Assembly: GCA_963712825.1 (NCBI GenBank)
Contig: CAVQJP010000016.1
Span: forward strand, 434,001 to 498,000
Length of the DNA: 64,000 bases
Direction: 5' to 3'
Origin: AP-15 sp963712825
GTDB taxonomy: Bacteria; Pseudomonadota; Alphaproteobacteria; ATCC43930; CGMCC-115725
Part shown: piece after piece, positions 24,702-33,245 of the stretch
Layout of the letters: the number at the start of each line of letters is the position of its first letter
Numbering within the stretch: position 1 is the stretch's first letter
Notes under the pieces: model-generated
Told to the model about the DNA's origin: nothing
Databases searched by the model: none
Seen by the model: the letters and a program-made list of their open reading frames with translations, nothing else
Program-made: the position numbers and the translations under genes

Positions 24702-25212
24702 CCGGGACGCTGCGCGCCGGGGTGTCGGCGTCCTTGATCTCCATCAGCACGCGCAAGGTCTCGCGCCCGCGCGACAGCCGCGAGCGCACGGTGCCGATCG
24801 GAATGCCGAGGATCGTCGCAACTTCCTCGTACCGCATCCCCTCGAGACCGACCAGCAGGATCACCTGGCGCTGCTCGTCGGGCAGGCGGGCGATGGCGCG
24901 TTCGAGGTCGCGCAGCTGCAGCGACGCCCCGGCGTTCGAGTCGACGGTCAGCACCGAAGCCACTTCCTCGACCGGGACCGCAGCACCTTCGCGCACCGCC
25001 CGCCGCACGTCGTTGACGTGCTGATTGTGCAGAATCGTGAACAGCCACGCCCGCAAATCGGTGCCCGCCTGCCACAGATGCTGCTTGGCGATGGCCCGCA
25101 CGAGGCAGCTCTGGACCAAATCGTCGGCTCGCGCCGCGTCTCGGGTCAAGGCCCGCGCATAGCGCCGCAGGCGGGGAATTTCGGTTTCGAGAAGACGCGC
25201 GAATTCGGTCAT
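24685..25212 (-). CDS. ECF-type RNA polymerase sigma factor
   Basis: 175 residues. Region 2 is TRDAARADDLVQSCLVRA (24-41) with LRAWLFTILHNQHVNDVRR (54-72) as the -10 recognition part. Region 4 is LPDEQRQVILLVGLEGMRYE followed by EVATILGIPIGTVRSRLSRG, a helix-turn-helix for the -35. No anti-sigma gene is adjacent. The start is ATG 25212 (MTEFARLL). A GTG three codons upstream would also be served by the same weak GGGTGGA site. The 3' end lies in a 48-base tandem repeat. Four GGTAA boxes about 20 bases apart lie upstream. Confidence 0.9.
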   Translation of the reverse strand: MTEFARLLETEIPRLRRYARALTRDAARADDLVQSCLVRAIAKQHLWQAGTDLRAWLFTILHNQHVNDVRRAVREGAAVPVEEVASVLTVDSNAGASLQLRDLERAIARLPDEQRQVILLVGLEGMRYEEVATILGIPIGTVRSRLSRGRETLRVLMEIKDADTPARSVPAAAAA

Positions 25213-25315
25213 CAGGTCCACCCTTGGAGGTTCCGGTCCCGGCGGCAGCCCGGCCCGTTGGAAGCCTCGTTTGTAAACGTCGGGTGTAACCCCTTGATGT
25301 ACCGTCATCGCTGAT

Positions 25316-25381
25316 TGGTAAAATCTTGTTTTGTTCGGTAATGGAATGTGTCCGGCCGGTAATCGGGATGGCATTCGGTAA
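25316..25381. promoter_or_regulatory. Four GGTAA boxes at about 20-bp spacing
   Basis: The hexamers TGGTAA (25316), CGGTAA (25336), CGGTAA (25357) and CGGTAA (25376) recur every 19-21 bases, on one face of the helix. The interval is AT-rich for this genome and lies 100-165 bases upstream of the sigma-factor start and 80-150 bases upstream of the divergent tRNA-Lys. This could be a multi-site operator; the regulator is unknown. Confidence 0.35.
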
Positions 25382-25462
25382 CCAGCGGCGGCCGACAGCA
25401 CCGGCAAGGCCAGCGGATTGACCCATCCGACCCCAGCCGCTATGGTGCGCCGCCGCTGCACC

Positions 25463-25538
25463 GAGCCTGTAGCTCAGCCGGTAGAGCAACTGACTTTTAA
25501 TCAGTAGGTCCCGGGTTCGAATCCCGGCGGGCTCACCA
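25463..25538 (+). tRNA. tRNA-Lys (anticodon TTT)
   Basis: A 76-base plus-strand cloverleaf with encoded CCA. The acceptor is GAGCCTG with CGGGCTC, the anticodon arm is ACTGA-CTTTTAA-TCAGT and the T arm is CCGGG-TTCGAAT-CCCGG. Anticodon TTT reads AAA/AAG. Confidence 0.97.
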
Positions 25539-25596
25539 CAAAATCAGCTGGTGCCTCAACGCGCTGACGTACGATCGTGGCCGCGCACCTCTGGGG

Positions 25597-25992
25597 TCAG
25601 TATCGCCTGGCGATCAGGTCGACTTCGACAATGCCGCCGCGCGCGAGCCGGGTCACGCCCACGGTGGTCCGCGCCGGCAGCCGGTCCGCCGCAAAATATC
25701 CGGCGTAAATCCTGTTGAACACGTCGTAGTCGCGCTCGAAATCGGTCAGAAAGATGCGCACTGAGACGACGTGCTCGAACCCGGCGCCGGCGCCGGCGAG
25801 CGCGCGCGCCAGATTGTCCATCACCTTGCGGGTCTGCGCCGCGATCCCTTCCGGCAGCGGCAGCGTGTCGTCGTCGGGATCGGTGGCGAGCTGGCCGGTG
25901 ACAAACAGCCAGCCATCGGCTTCGACGACATGGCTGTACGGCGCCACCGGCTTTGGCGCGTTCGCAATCAGGTGGTAGATCGGTGCGCTCAC
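25597..25992 (-). CDS. RidA/YjgF family protein (reactive-intermediate deaminase)
   Basis: 131 residues. RidA-type trimeric proteins hydrolyse reactive enamines/imines or related intermediates. Family motifs are PYSHVVEADGWLFVTGQLA (residues 17-35), QTRKVMDNLARAL and, near the end, RTTVGVTRLARGGIVEVDL. The RidA core arginine is in the ARTTVGV segment. It ends the leftward ABC transporter operon, 12 bases after the DUF1989 gene. RidA proteins are often encoded with amino-acid or pyrimidine nitrogen catabolism genes, in keeping with that context. Confidence 0.9.
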   Translation of the reverse strand: MSAPIYHLIANAPKPVAPYSHVVEADGWLFVTGQLATDPDDDTLPLPEGIAAQTRKVMDNLARALAGAGAGFEHVVSVRIFLTDFERDYDVFNRIYAGYFAADRLPARTTVGVTRLARGGIVEVDLIARRY

Positions 25993-26004
25993 GATCGCGT
26001 CTTC

Positions 26005-26634
26005 CTATGGTTTGGGTCGCCAGATCGTCGCGCGGATCGGCGTCGGGTTGTAGGCGTTGCATGGGTTGTGCATTTGCGGGCAGTTCGACAGCACCGCAAG
26101 CACATCACGCTCGGCGCGCAAATCGACGTAGTTGCCGGCCTTCGAGTGGCCGTAGACATTGACCGCCGCGCCGTCGCCGGCGACCGGCACGCTCATAAAA
26201 AAATTGACGTTGCCGACGATGTAGGTGCGGTCGAGCCCGAACTGCGCCAACGCCTCGGTGAAATTGGCGAAGCAGCTGTGGGTGCCGCGGACGCCGTAGC
26301 GCAGGAAGTTGTTGGGCTCGCTGCAGCAGCCATAGATCGTGTCGTGTTGCCCGCACGTGTCCTCGACCACCGTGAGCAGCGCATTGCCGAGGTCGGAGTA
26401 GAGCACCGTGCCCTTGTCGACAAACAGCTTGCCCTGGACCTTGACCGTGTTTGTCGCATTGTAGCGGTCGGTCGGGTCGTCGGCGTCGTAGCACAGAAAA
26501 TCCACCGCCTGCTGGCCCTCGAGATCCACGAGCCGCAGCATGTCGCCCGTGCCGATCCGGCGGCCCCACGGCCGGCCGGGCGCCACCACTTCGTCGAGCA
26601 AAATATCGCCGGGAGGGAGTTGGGGGTCGGTCAT
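26005..26634 (-). CDS. DUF1989 / urea-carboxylase-associated family protein
   Basis: 209 residues: GRRIGTGDMLRLVDLEGQQAV, DFLCYDADDPTDRYNATNT, GNALLTVVEDTCGQHDT, then CNAYNPTPI near the C-terminus. This is the DUF1989 fold found as urea-carboxylase-associated proteins. Cysteines and His in EDTCGQHD and NCPQMHNPCNAYNP may bind a metal. It overlaps neither neighbour but sits 10 bases after the ABC ATPase gene in a six-gene operon. Only one DUF1989 copy is present; guanidine-degradation operons usually carry two plus urea carboxylase, which is absent here. Confidence 0.88.
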   Translation of the reverse strand: MTDPQLPPGDILLDEVVAPGRPWGRRIGTGDMLRLVDLEGQQAVDFLCYDADDPTDRYNATNTVKVQGKLFVDKGTVLYSDLGNALLTVVEDTCGQHDTIYGCCSEPNNFLRYGVRGTHSCFANFTEALAQFGLDRTYIVGNVNFFMSVPVAGDGAAVNVYGHSKAGNYVDLRAERDVLAVLSNCPQMHNPCNAYNPTPIRATIWRPKP

Positions 26635-26644
26635 GGTCCTGCAC

Positions 26645-27466
26645 CTAGCCGGTTGCGGCCGCGACCGCGGTCATCTTGGCGGTTGCGTAGCGCTGGAGAA
26701 ACTGGCGCGCGCGATCGGTCGAGGGCGCGGCAAAGAACTGGTCCGGGGTGCCGGTCTCGACGACCTGCCCGCGATCGATAAAGACGACCCGCGTCGCGGC
26801 GTCCCGCGCGAACCCCATCTCGTGGGTGACGATGACCATGGTCATGCCGTCGCGCGCCAATTCGCGCATGACGAGGATGACCTCGCCGACGAGCTCGGGG
26901 TCGAGCGCGCTGGTCGGCTCGTCGAACAGCAGCAGGTCGGGGCGCACCGCCAGCGCCCGGGCGATCCCGACGCGCTGCTTCTGGCCGCCCGAAAGCTGGG
27001 CCGGAAAGGCGTGGCATTTGTCCCGCAGCCCGACCTTGTGGAGCAGTCCCTCGGCCGCCTCGCGCACCTCGGCGTGCTGGCGCTTCTGGACGTGGAGCGG
27101 CGCCTCCATCACGTTCTGCAGCACCGTAAGATGGGGCCACAGCGCGAAATGCTGAAATACCATGCCGATCCGCGTGCGGATGCGCGCCAGGTCCCGGTCG
27201 GACATCGCCATATGCCCGCCGGCATTCATGCCGATCCGCCGGCCGCTCAAAAAAACGGCGCCGCTGTCGGGCTTTTCCAGCCAGTTGACGCAGCGCAGCA
27301 GGGTCGACTTGCCCGACCCGGACGGGCCGACGATGCAAACCGTCTCGCCGCGCGCGACCTTGAGGCTGATGTCGGACAGCACCTGGAGGGCGCCGAAGCT
27401 CTTGCAGATCGAACGCAGCTCCAGCACCGGCGGCTCGGCGCCGCACCAGGCGACGGCATCGTTCAC
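26645..27466 (-). CDS. Polar amino-acid ABC transporter ATP-binding protein
   Basis: 273 residues. Walker A GPSGSGKS (47-54), Q-loop VFQHFALWPH, signature LSGGQKQRV, Walker B LLLFDEPTSALDP and H-loop IVTHEMGFA identify a GlnQ/HisP-type ATPase. The start is GTG 27466, overlapping the permease stop as GTGA. The frame is open far upstream over the permease but that part is a shadow. It energises the two permeases encoded upstream. Confidence 0.93.
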   Translation of the reverse strand: MNDAVAWCGAEPPVLELRSICKSFGALQVLSDISLKVARGETVCIVGPSGSGKSTLLRCVNWLEKPDSGAVFLSGRRIGMNAGGHMAMSDRDLARIRTRIGMVFQHFALWPHLTVLQNVMEAPLHVQKRQHAEVREAAEGLLHKVGLRDKCHAFPAQLSGGQKQRVGIARALAVRPDLLLFDEPTSALDPELVGEVILVMRELARDGMTMVIVTHEMGFARDAATRVVFIDRGQVVETGTPDQFFAAPSTDRARQFLQRYATAKMTAVAAATG

Positions 27467-28119
27467 CGCCGCGCCTCCGCCATGCGGCCAACCCCGGTCA
27501 CCAGCCCCTCGACCACCATGCACAATGCCCAATAAAGCAGCACTGCGGTGACGAATGCGGCAAACGGGACAAAATACGTCGCCTCTATCGAGCTCGCCTC
27601 GTGCGTCAGCTCGGGCACCGTGATGATGGTCAGAAAGGCGCTGTCCTTGATGATCTGGATCAGCTGGTTGCCGATCATCGGGATCGCCGCGAGGATCACC
27701 GGCGGCAGCACGATGCGGCGGAACAGGTTGAACCCGACAAACCCGAAAGAGTGGCCGGCCTCGATCATCTCGCGCGGCAGCGCCGTCCAGGCAGCGCGCA
27801 GCAATTCCGCCATGTAGGCGGTGTTGTAGAGCGTCAGGGCGACAAGCCCAGCGGCCCAGCTGCTGAAGCGGATGCCGATCGAGGGCAGCCCGTAATAGAC
27901 GAGATAGGCGAACAGCAGAAACGGCACGCAGCGCATCGTGTCGACAAAGCAGCGGCCGGCGAGCGTTAACGGCCGCGTCCGCGCGATCAGCGCCATCGCC
28001 AGGAGGCAGCCGAGGACAAAGGCCGCCGCCGCGGCCGTGAGCGACAGCCATACGGTGTTGACAAACCCGTCGAGCATCTGCCCGCGATGCGCCCAGGTGA
28101 CGGCGAAATCGTGGATCAT
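27463..28119 (-). CDS. Polar amino-acid ABC transporter permease 2
   Basis: 218 residues with five or six membrane spans. The HisM/GlnP-type EAA coupling loop is EMIEAGHSFGFVGFNLFRRI, with VPFLLFAYLVYYGLP early and LIQIIKDSAFLTII late. The start is ATG 28119, overlapping the previous permease's stop by ATGA. It pairs with the permease upstream to form the membrane dimer. Confidence 0.92.
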   Translation of the reverse strand: MIHDFAVTWAHRGQMLDGFVNTVWLSLTAAAAAFVLGCLLAMALIARTRPLTLAGRCFVDTMRCVPFLLFAYLVYYGLPSIGIRFSSWAAGLVALTLYNTAYMAELLRAAWTALPREMIEAGHSFGFVGFNLFRRIVLPPVILAAIPMIGNQLIQIIKDSAFLTIITVPELTHEASSIEATYFVPFAAFVTAVLLYWALCMVVEGLVTGVGRMAEARR

Positions 28120-28763
28120 GCCGTCGCCACCGCGGCAAACCCCCGATGCTCGAACCGGCGCTGGGCAACCACAAAAATGGCGACGATGGCCACATAGATG
28201 ACGAGCGCAACCAAGAGCGGCGGCAACGGGCGATAGGTGTCGGCGCCGACGCGGACGGCCGCACGGGTGGCGTCGACAATTCCGACCACCGCCACAGCCG
28301 GGCTTGCTTTGATCAGCAGGCTCATCTCGTTGACGAGCGCCGGCAGGCAGGTGCGGGCGATCTGCGGCAGGATGATCCGGCGAAAGCGCAATCTCAGGCC
28401 CATGCCGAACGAGACCGACGCGTCGAGCTGCTCGCGCGGAAAATCGAGCAGACCCGCGCGCCAAATCTCGCAATTGAAGGCGGCGGTGTTGAGCATCAGC
28501 GTCAGGATCGCAGCCGGAACCGGGTCGATCTCGATCCCGGCATTGGGCAGCGCGAAGAAAATCAGCAACGCCAGGGTCACCGTCGGCGTCGCCCGCATGA
28601 TGCTGACGTAGACGGCGATGATCGGCGACAAGATGGGGACCCGCGACCAGCGCACGAGCGCGAGCGCCAAACCAAGCGGCACGCCGAGCGCTATCCCCGA
28701 CAACGACAACGACACCGTCGTCGCCGCACCCCGCAGGATCGCAAGGAAATCAAGGCCGCTCAT
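28116..28763 (-). CDS. Polar amino-acid ABC transporter permease 1
   Basis: 215 residues, same family as the next gene. It has MRATPTVTLALLIFFALPNAG early, the coupling loop QLDASVSFGMGLRLRFRRII, and MSLLIKASPAVAVVGIVD, the usual membrane-proximal segment of these permeases. The start is ATG 28763, 12 bases after the solute-binding gene's stop, with no clear ribosome site, so translation probably depends on coupling. Confidence 0.92.
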   Translation of the reverse strand: MSGLDFLAILRGAATTVSLSLSGIALGVPLGLALALVRWSRVPILSPIIAVYVSIMRATPTVTLALLIFFALPNAGIEIDPVPAAILTLMLNTAAFNCEIWRAGLLDFPREQLDASVSFGMGLRLRFRRIILPQIARTCLPALVNEMSLLIKASPAVAVVGIVDATRAAVRVGADTYRPLPPLLVALVIYVAIVAIFVVAQRRFEHRGFAAVATA

Positions 28764-28775
28764 GCGTCGCGATGC

Positions 28776-29651
28776 TTAGTATTGCGCCGTGAAAGAGGTC
28801 GGCATGTCAGGCATCGCGCCGCCGAGCCATTTCTTCTGCAAGGCCGGCATGTCGCCGTTGGCGCGCTCCTGCGCCAGGAACTTGTTGATAAAGGCCAGCA
28901 GCTCGGTGTTGCCTTTCTTGACCGGCCAGGCGGCATAAGCCGGCGCGGCGACGGCTTGGCCGATCGCGAACACACCCGGTTTTTCGTTGACGATCGTGTT
29001 GAGGTTGACCTGCGTGTTGATCACGTAGTCGGTGCGCCCGATCGCCAGGTCCTGATACGCCTCGGGATAGGAGGTGTACTGCACGACCTCGCCCAGATGT
29101 CCGCCCATGCTTTCGAGCTTGGCCTTGAGCTGGGGCAGGTGCTGCAAGAGCGCGCTGCCCGCCTGGATGCCGAGGGGCTTGCCGCTCAGATCCTTGATCG
29201 ACTTGATGCTGTCGTCGTCTTTGCGCTTCAGGTAGTAATCCGTCACCGCGGCGATCGGCATCGAGAAATCGAGGGACTGCTGCCGTTCTTTGGTAATGAT
29301 CGCGGCAGTGATCGCGATGTCGTACTTGCCGGTGCTGACCCCGGCCAGAATGCCGGTCCACGGGATGATCTCCTGCTGGATTTTGAACGGCGCGAACTTG
29401 CGCAACTTCGCCAGGAGCTCGTTGTCGTAGCCGGTGGGCTTGCCGTCCTCAACAAATTCGAAGGGCCGGAAGTCGTCCTCGGTGACCACGACCATGTAGC
29501 CGCGCTGCTTGATTTCATCGAGCGTCGCCGCCGAAGCGAGCGAAGAAACCAGCCCCGCGGCCGCCAGCCCGGCCAACAGCAGCACTCGGCGGCACCACGG
29601 GGCTCGACCCGCCGGCGGGTTTGTCTCCTCGGCCATTGCCCGGTTCTCCAT
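28776..29651 (-). CDS. Solute-binding protein of the polar amino-acid ABC transporter
   Basis: 291 residues. An extended signal (VLLLAGLAAAGLVSSLASAA) leads into TLDEIKQRGYMVVVTEDDFR, PFEFVEDGKPTGYDNELLA, then ITKERQQSLDFSMP and LGIQAGSALLQHLPQ, all family 3 features. It is the first gene of the transporter cluster after the nitroreductase. The binding-site residues (ED-RPFEF) suggest an amino acid or related zwitterion, but the ligand cannot be named. Confidence 0.9.
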   Translation of the reverse strand: MENRAMAEETNPPAGRAPWCRRVLLLAGLAAAGLVSSLASAATLDEIKQRGYMVVVTEDDFRPFEFVEDGKPTGYDNELLAKLRKFAPFKIQQEIIPWTGILAGVSTGKYDIAITAAIITKERQQSLDFSMPIAAVTDYYLKRKDDDSIKSIKDLSGKPLGIQAGSALLQHLPQLKAKLESMGGHLGEVVQYTSYPEAYQDLAIGRTDYVINTQVNLNTIVNEKPGVFAIGQAVAAPAYAAWPVKKGNTELLAFINKFLAQERANGDMPALQKKWLGGAMPDMPTSFTAQY

Positions 29652-29684
29652 CGGTCAAGATTGCGCTTTGGGTCAAAATTGCCC

Positions 29685-30521
29685 TCAGTCGAAGCTGAAG
29701 CCGCGCCGCCGCAGCCACGGCGCAAACCCGCCGCCTTCGGGTTGTGCTGCCTGACGCGCCTTGTCTTCCGACCAGCCGTAGAAATCGGTGTAGCCGAACC
29801 GCGCCGGATTGCGCTGCTCCTCGCGCGGCAGGCGATGCCGGCGGTCGCGAGCCTTGTCGTAGGCGTCGACCAATTCCGCGAGCGCGGCATCGTCGTAGTG
29901 ATCGCGGTGCAATGTCACCGCCGGGGGCAGGCGCAGGCTCATATGCCCTTCGCGCGCCGGCCAGCCGACGCAAAGCCCGGCCACCGGAAACACTTTCTCC
30001 GGCAGGCCGAGGATCTCGCCCGCGGCCTCGGCGTGGTTGCGGATCACGCTGATCGGGCAGCAGCCAAGCCCCGTCGCCTCGGCGGCGAGGATGAAGGTCT
30101 GCATTGCCAGCGCGGCGTCGACGGCAGCGTTGAAGAAGCCCTCGAGCCGGCCATTGGGCTCGGGATGGCCGCGCAACTCGCCGATGCGCTCGAGCCGGCG
30201 CGCGTCGCCGCAGAAGACGAAGAACAAGGGTGCGGCGCCGATCCACGGCATCGCCGGGATCAGCGCGGCGAGGGCGGCGCGCTTGTCCGGATCGAGGACG
30301 CGGATGATCGAGGCCTGCTGAAAATCCGATTTCGACGAGGCCGACAGCGCCGCCGCCGTCAGCAACGCGACGAGACCCTCCGGCACCGGGCGCGGCGCGT
30401 ATTGCCGATGCGTTCGCCGCAGCAGCATCCGATGCAGCGCCGCCACGTCCGGAACGTCGTCGCCAAGCCGCAGCGGGGCGTCGAAACGGGCCTGGATGTC
30501 AGCTTCGTACGGGTCAGGCAT
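29685..30521 (-). CDS. Nitroreductase family (FMN) protein
   Basis: 278 residues. FMN-binding RRTHRQYAPRPVPEGLVALL (35-54) and the conserved TGLGCCPISVIRN and PVAGLCVGWPA segments mark the NADPH/NADH nitroreductase fold. C-terminal residues are extended relative to the 200-residue minimum and end in a Trp/Phe-rich segment. Its stop lies 33 bases before the solute-binding gene, so it may lead the transporter operon. Substrates may be nitroaromatics or quinones; a role with the transporter is inference. Confidence 0.85.
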   Translation of the reverse strand: MPDPYEADIQARFDAPLRLGDDVPDVAALHRMLLRRTHRQYAPRPVPEGLVALLTAAALSASSKSDFQQASIIRVLDPDKRAALAALIPAMPWIGAAPLFFVFCGDARRLERIGELRGHPEPNGRLEGFFNAAVDAALAMQTFILAAEATGLGCCPISVIRNHAEAAGEILGLPEKVFPVAGLCVGWPAREGHMSLRLPPAVTLHRDHYDDAALAELVDAYDKARDRRHRLPREEQRNPARFGYTDFYGWSEDKARQAAQPEGGGFAPWLRRRGFSFD

Positions 30522-30819
30522 GACTGCTCGGCTTCTCCGCTAAACTGCCAGACGCTGGTAGACGCAACCATCGTGCCATCCGCGCCGGCGCGGCCGTCGG
30601 CGGCGAGGGTAGCCGCCCGGCCTGATCGAGCCGCGCGCGGGCAATGCCCAAAACTTCTCGCGCAGCCTGGCTGCATGTCGGTCGCAACGCAGCTATGATG
30701 GTTGTAGACGGCACGAGCACACCCCGCGGTCGACGCGCCGGCATTGGCCGGGCGAGCCGGCCCCGGTGCAGGACACACGGTGTGTCGACATGCACGTCTG
30801 GCGAGAGGAGAGCTCAGCG
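30522..30819. other. Divergent intergenic region, no gene seen
   Basis: 298 bases between the leftward nitroreductase and rightward small gene. No credible open frame is present. It includes the ribosome site GAGAGGAG for the rightward gene. No terminator or RNA structure stands out. Confidence 0.35.
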
Positions 30820-31278
30820 ATGTCGGAACAGCCACAGCCACAGCCGCAGCGGATGCAGCAGACCATGCCTGAGGACGGCAGCGGGTGGCATCACGTCGAT
30901 GCCGGGCCGCATCTGCAGGTAATGTTCCACCCCAACCGGATCCGCCCCGAGCCGGACGACATCGAACGGCCCTCGATCGTCGTCGCCGTCGCGGGCAAGC
31001 GGGAGCAGGCGCTGCGCTTTGATCCGTTCAGCGTCGGCAGCCACTATCACATCCGTCCGAGCCTGCGCGGCAGGCAGCTGCCGCTGTGGGTCGAGGAGGG
31101 GCAGAAGCCGCTCGAAATCGCGCTCGCGTTTTTTGAAAAGCCGCTGCGCTTTCGCGGACTTCTGGCACAGGCGGAAGAAGACGACGTGGCCTTGCAGGTG
31201 GACGACGCCGACCTCGCGAGCGCCGCCCGCCAGATCCGGGACTTCTACGCCGCCGCAGCGCACGCGCCTGCCGGGTGA
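30820..31278 (+). CDS. Conserved-looking hypothetical protein
   Basis: 152 residues starting MSEQPQPQPQRMQQTMPEDG, a Gln/Pro-rich leader, then VMFHPNRIRPEPDDIERPSI and FDPFSVGSHYHIRPSLRGRQ, ending with LASAARQIRDFYAAAA. Cytosolic by composition. I do not recognise the family. The ATG at 30820 has GAGAGGAG. It lies 177 bases upstream of the Baeyer-Villiger enzyme, in the same direction, but a repeat separates them. Confidence 0.6.
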   Translation: MSEQPQPQPQRMQQTMPEDGSGWHHVDAGPHLQVMFHPNRIRPEPDDIERPSIVVAVAGKREQALRFDPFSVGSHYHIRPSLRGRQLPLWVEEGQKPLEIALAFFEKPLRFRGLLAQAEEDDVALQVDDADLASAARQIRDFYAAAAHAPAG

Positions 31279-31400
31279 CGGCGGAAACCATGCCGGGCGC
31301 CAGCGGCCGAGGCGGCGTCCGGCGACCCGACCGGCACACGGCTCCGCGGCGCCAGCCGGACGGTGCCGGGACTGCTCCACTTTGCGGGTATGGAATTGGG

Positions 31401-31441
31401 CAATTCGACCAATTCGGCAATTCGACCAATTCGGCAATTCG
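31401..31441. repeat. 17-bp direct repeat before the monooxygenase gene
   Basis: CAATTCGACCAATTCGG occurs at 31401 and 31418, followed by a partial third copy CAATTCG at 31435. The unit itself contains AATTCG twice, making an about 8-9-base sub-periodicity. It lies 15-55 bases upstream of the monooxygenase start, where promoter and operator sequences are expected. Confidence 0.6.
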
Positions 31442-31455
31442 ATTTGTGAGGGGTG

Positions 31456-32904
31456 ATGGCTGATCGAGAATTTCGGGTGGTCGTTGCCGGCGCCGGCGTT
31501 TCCGGGCTGTTCATGGCGGAGACGCTGAAACGCGCCCGGGTCGATTTCGCCGTCTATGAAAAAGCCGGCGAGGTAGGCGGCACCTGGCGCGACAACACCT
31601 TTCCCGGCCTCTTTGTCGACGTCTTGTCGCGCCAATACGAATTCCCGTTCCAGCCCAATTATGGCTGGTCGCGCAAATACGCGCCGGCGAGCGAGATTCT
31701 GGCCTACGTCAAAAAGGTCGCCGGCGACCGTGGCCTGACCAAATTCATCCGCTTTAATCAAGAAATCGCCGCGGCCCGTTTCACCGACGGTCGCTGGCAC
31801 ATTGAAACCGCCGGCGGCACCACGGATGTTGCCGACGTTTTCGTCTGCGCCACCGGCTTTCTGCAAAAGCCTCTGTTGCCCGACATCGCGGGCCGCGAGT
31901 GTTTTGCCGGCCCGTCATTCCACTCGGCGCGCTGGGACCACAGCGTGCCTTACAAAGATAAGCGCTGGGGCGTCATCGGCAGCGGCGCCAGCGGCGTGCA
32001 GATCACCGAGGCATTGGCCTGGGCCGGGTGCGAGGTCACCCAGTTCATCCGCCGTGCGCAATGGGTTCATATTCGCGAGAACCCCTATTCGACCTGGCGC
32101 GAGCGCTTCAAGCTGCGGCTGCCCGGCGGCTACGCCCGCGAGCAGCGCCGGCTGTGGCAATTCATCAACGAAAACGACCGCTGGCGCCTCGAGCCCGGGC
32201 CGCAGCGCGAGGCGATGGAGCGCGAGTACCGCTCCTATCTCGATCACATCAAGGACCCTGAGCTGAAGCAGAAGCTGACGCCAGACTACAATCTCGGCTG
32301 CACCCGCATCCCGAAATCGGACAAGAACTATTACGCCGCCGTGCAGCTTCCCAATGCGCACATCGTCAAGGGCGACATCGACCATATCGAGCCGGACGGC
32401 GTCGTCATGGCGGACGGCACGCGCGTCGACCTCGACGTGCTCGTCTACGCGACCGGCTTTGACGCGCACGCCTATATGCGCCCGATGAACGTGACCGGCC
32501 TCAACGGCGTGACGCTCGACGAAGCCTGGCGGGAACGGATTTATTCCTATGGCGGCATCGCGCTGCCCGGCTTTCCCAACCTGTTCACGCTCTACGGACC
32601 GTTCGCCCCGGTGAACAACGTGCCGGTGCCGCTGGGACTCGACCAGGAGATCGCCGGCATCATGCGGCTGATAGCCGAAGCCCGTGCCCGCCGGGCCGCG
32701 GTGGCCCCGACCGCCGCTGCGACCGAGAAATTCCTCGCCCGGCTCGGCACCGCCTTTCCCGGCACCGTCTGGGTCGGCGGCTGCAAGAACTGGTACACCA
32801 GCCGGCAGCCCACCCCGGTGCTGTGGCCGTTTCCGCAGAGCGAGCACAAGGCATTCTTCGACACGGTGCCGGCCGAGGATTTCGACTTCATCCCGATCCC
32901 ATAG
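31456..32904 (+). CDS. Flavin-containing Baeyer-Villiger-type monooxygenase
   Basis: 482 residues. The FAD motif is VVVAGAGVSGLFMAETL (residues 8-24) and the NADPH motif is GVIGSGASGVQI (near 172). Between them CFAGPSFHSARWDHS fits the Baeyer-Villiger signature FxGxxxHxxxW[PD]. WRDNTFPGLFVDV resembles the FMO/BVMO motif GGTWxxNxYPG. Such enzymes oxidise ketones to esters using O2 and NADPH. The start at ATG 31456 has GAGGGG. No alcohol dehydrogenase or esterase partner is adjacent. Confidence 0.9.
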   Translation: MADREFRVVVAGAGVSGLFMAETLKRARVDFAVYEKAGEVGGTWRDNTFPGLFVDVLSRQYEFPFQPNYGWSRKYAPASEILAYVKKVAGDRGLTKFIRFNQEIAAARFTDGRWHIETAGGTTDVADVFVCATGFLQKPLLPDIAGRECFAGPSFHSARWDHSVPYKDKRWGVIGSGASGVQITEALAWAGCEVTQFIRRAQWVHIRENPYSTWRERFKLRLPGGYAREQRRLWQFINENDRWRLEPGPQREAMEREYRSYLDHIKDPELKQKLTPDYNLGCTRIPKSDKNYYAAVQLPNAHIVKGDIDHIEPDGVVMADGTRVDLDVLVYATGFDAHAYMRPMNVTGLNGVTLDEAWRERIYSYGGIALPGFPNLFTLYGPFAPVNNVPVPLGLDQEIAGIMRLIAEARARRAAVAPTAAATEKFLARLGTAFPGTVWVGGCKNWYTSRQPTPVLWPFPQSEHKAFFDTVPAEDFDFIPIP

Positions 32905-33017
32905 CGATGATGTATTTGACTGACGAGCCAAGCACGTCATCGAAGTCGGAACTTGGTTGAGGCGTTGTTTTCGATTTGCAGGGTAGCGATTTTTTCGCGG
33001 AGCGACGGAAGTCTTGC

Positions 33018-33245
33018 TCAATGCGGCGGCCAGTAATGCAGCGCTGCGAACAGCACCCCGAGGGCAACGACGAGCACCGAGCCGAGCCCGATTTTCAGTC
33101 TCTGCTCGAGGTCGCGCAGGTCGGTTTTGGTCGCGACGTTGTCATGGATCGCGTCGTAGATTTCGGTCGCGATGCGCTCGGCGGCGTCGCTCTTGACACC
33201 GGCGCCCTCAAAGGCGCGGGTCAGTGTCAAGCGGTCAGTCATCAT
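33018..33245 (-). CDS. Small coiled-coil protein with one C-terminal membrane segment (paralogue)
   Basis: 75 residues: MMTDRLTLTRAFEGAGVKSD, then AERIATEIYDAIHDNVATKT, DLRDLEQRLKIGLG and the span SVLVVALGVLFAALHYW. Closely related to the protein encoded at 19146, with the same AERIAT-I-DAIHDNVATK-DL block. ATG ATG at 33245 and 33242; GGAG lies upstream of both. Function unknown, likely membrane tail-anchored. Confidence 0.65.
   Translation of the reverse strand: MMTDRLTLTRAFEGAGVKSDAAERIATEIYDAIHDNVATKTDLRDLEQRLKIGLGSVLVVALGVLFAALHYWPPH

Noticed and set aside
26005..29651. Guanidine riboswitch or guanidine-degradation operon
   Set aside because: Only one DUF1989 gene, no urea carboxylase or allophanate hydrolase, and no guanidine-I motif was seen in the 33-base leader before the solute-binding gene.
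31401..31441. Short repeats considered as a CRISPR array
   Set aside because: The 17-base units are contiguous with no spacers, only two full copies are present, and no cas gene is nearby.
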